From a virus: a DNA stretch of 21,702 nucleotides. The DNA is taken from the IMG/VR virus record IMGVR_UViG_3300030099_003984, positions 1 to 21,702 of that record; one strand, written 5' to 3'. A program made the position numbers and the translations under genes. The stretch's first letter is position 1. Each line of letters opens with the position of its first letter. The notes beneath the pieces are model-generated. The model saw nothing but the letters and a program-made list of their open reading frames with translations, was not told the origin of the DNA and did not search any database. Of this stretch, positions 21,303-21,702 are shown one piece after another.

Positions 21303-21511
21303 TCTAGTGTCTCCTTCAATGTACCCCAAGAGTGATATAGATAAAGTTTATCTAACTTACTATCCAACAAATCACGATAAGCATTTTTATATGCGTAGGA
21401 ATATGTGCTATATCTTGTTGTCTGTCTTTCTATCTGCCCATCAAGTGCAATTACTTGTCTAGTATACTTCCAAGGCTCTTTACCTTTTTCTTTATACACT
21501 TCTGCTATCAT
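21299..21511 (-). CDS. Hypothetical early protein, 70 aa
   Basis: Reads MIAEVYKEKGKEPWKYTRQV, then a Tyr/Ser-rich stretch (TTRYSTYSYAYKNAYRDLLD) and KLDKLYLYHSWGTLKE. Unusually rich in Tyr and Lys. The first half looks like a beta hairpin and the middle like a helix. AAGGAGACA lies 5 bases ahead of the ATG, and the start overlaps the stop of the edge gene as ATGA. No function can be given. Confidence 0.65.
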   Translation of the reverse strand: MIAEVYKEKGKEPWKYTRQVIALDGQIERQTTRYSTYSYAYKNAYRDLLDSKLDKLYLYHSWGTLKETLE

Positions 21512-21702
21512 TGCTGTGTCTCCTTCTGTTTTTCTGCAATGTCGTGTACTCTTTCCATGAATATAGCTAATGCCACATTAAAATCTGTAAGGCTACAGTT
21601 TTCCGCAACATCTCTAATATTATCCCAGAAATCATACTTGTGTGGTTTTCTTGCCACAGTTCCAGGATCTGGCTTGCTGTCTATAACTTCCTTAGCTGCA
21701 TC
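21508..21702 (-). CDS. Hypothetical protein, C-terminal 64 residues (5' end outside window)
   Basis: The minus-strand frame is open from the right edge of the window to a TGA at 21510-21508, so only the C-terminal part is seen. It contains DPGTVARKPHKYDFWDNIRD, then a helix (LTDFNVALAIFMERVHDIAE) and a polar end. The stop overlaps the next start as ATGA, in keeping with the coupled early operon. Not recognised. Confidence 0.6.
   Translation of the reverse strand, partial: DAAKEVIDSKPDPGTVARKPHKYDFWDNIRDVAENCSLTDFNVALAIFMERVHDIAEKQKETQQ

Noticed and set aside
1-21702. CRISPR arrays, insertion sequences or diversity-generating repeats
   Set aside because: No regularly spaced repeats, transposase or reverse transcriptase genes, or paired template and variable repeats were seen.

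Overview
This window looks like part of the genome of a marine podovirus-type phage of an alphaproteobacterium, close in content to the HMO-2011 group (phages of SAR116, SAR11 and Roseobacter-type hosts). The main reasons are a family A DNA polymerase with two DnaJ-type CxxCxGxG zinc fingers inserted in it (the signature reported for HMO-2011), a T7-like set of replication and DNA-degradation genes, a separate primase and helicase, a tyrosine integrase, a MazG-type pyrophosphohydrolase and a B12-dependent ribonucleotide reductase. The DNA is AT-rich, densely coded and packed with very small genes. Group and host assignment is inference from protein features read by eye; no search was run.

Layout. 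Bases 3-6822 (+ strand) hold the distal end of the late module: the 3' end of a probable lysozyme-like gene, a holin-like membrane protein, then three genes of rising size (184, 635 and 1168 aa) that look like internal virion or DNA-ejection proteins. A GC-rich hairpin with a T tract at 6824-6853 separates this module from the opposing one and probably ends transcription from both sides.

Bases 6844-21702 (- strand; read right to left) hold the early and middle module. From the right edge inward: small early genes, a winged-helix protein, tiny ORFs and a PAPS-reductase-like PP-loop protein (19766-21702); a run of overlapping minigenes ending at the integrase (18158-19754); HNH endonuclease, primase, a one-helix membrane protein resembling the aa3 oxidase small subunit IV, three more small genes, and the DnaB-like helicase (15064-18165); DNA polymerase (13019-15067); a probable ssDNA-binding protein, RecE-like exonuclease, T7-type endonuclease I, a hypothetical protein, a DUF3310 protein, MazG, a 54-aa protein and class II ribonucleotide reductase (7932-12975); and a terminal group of a predicted nuclease-fold protein, two small membrane or exported proteins and a 68-aa helical protein that may be an Acb2-like cyclic-nucleotide sponge (6844-7928).

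Together the minus-strand genes form a takeover and replication programme: host DNA is cut and resected (endonuclease I, RecE-like exonuclease), nucleotides are recycled and reduced (MazG, RNR), and phage DNA is primed, unwound and copied (primase, helicase, polymerase, SSB). At least 13 junctions are TAATG or ATGA stop-start overlaps, so most of the strand appears to be read as translationally coupled polycistrons. Two good sigma70-type promoters lie at gene ends (7458-7486 and 13011-13038) and would re-initiate transcription before the small terminal genes and before the SSB-exonuclease-RNR block.

Once the genes shorter than 60 codons are counted, no stretch longer than about 100 bases is left without a gene. 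I saw no tRNA, rRNA, CRISPR array, insertion sequence or recognisable attachment site.
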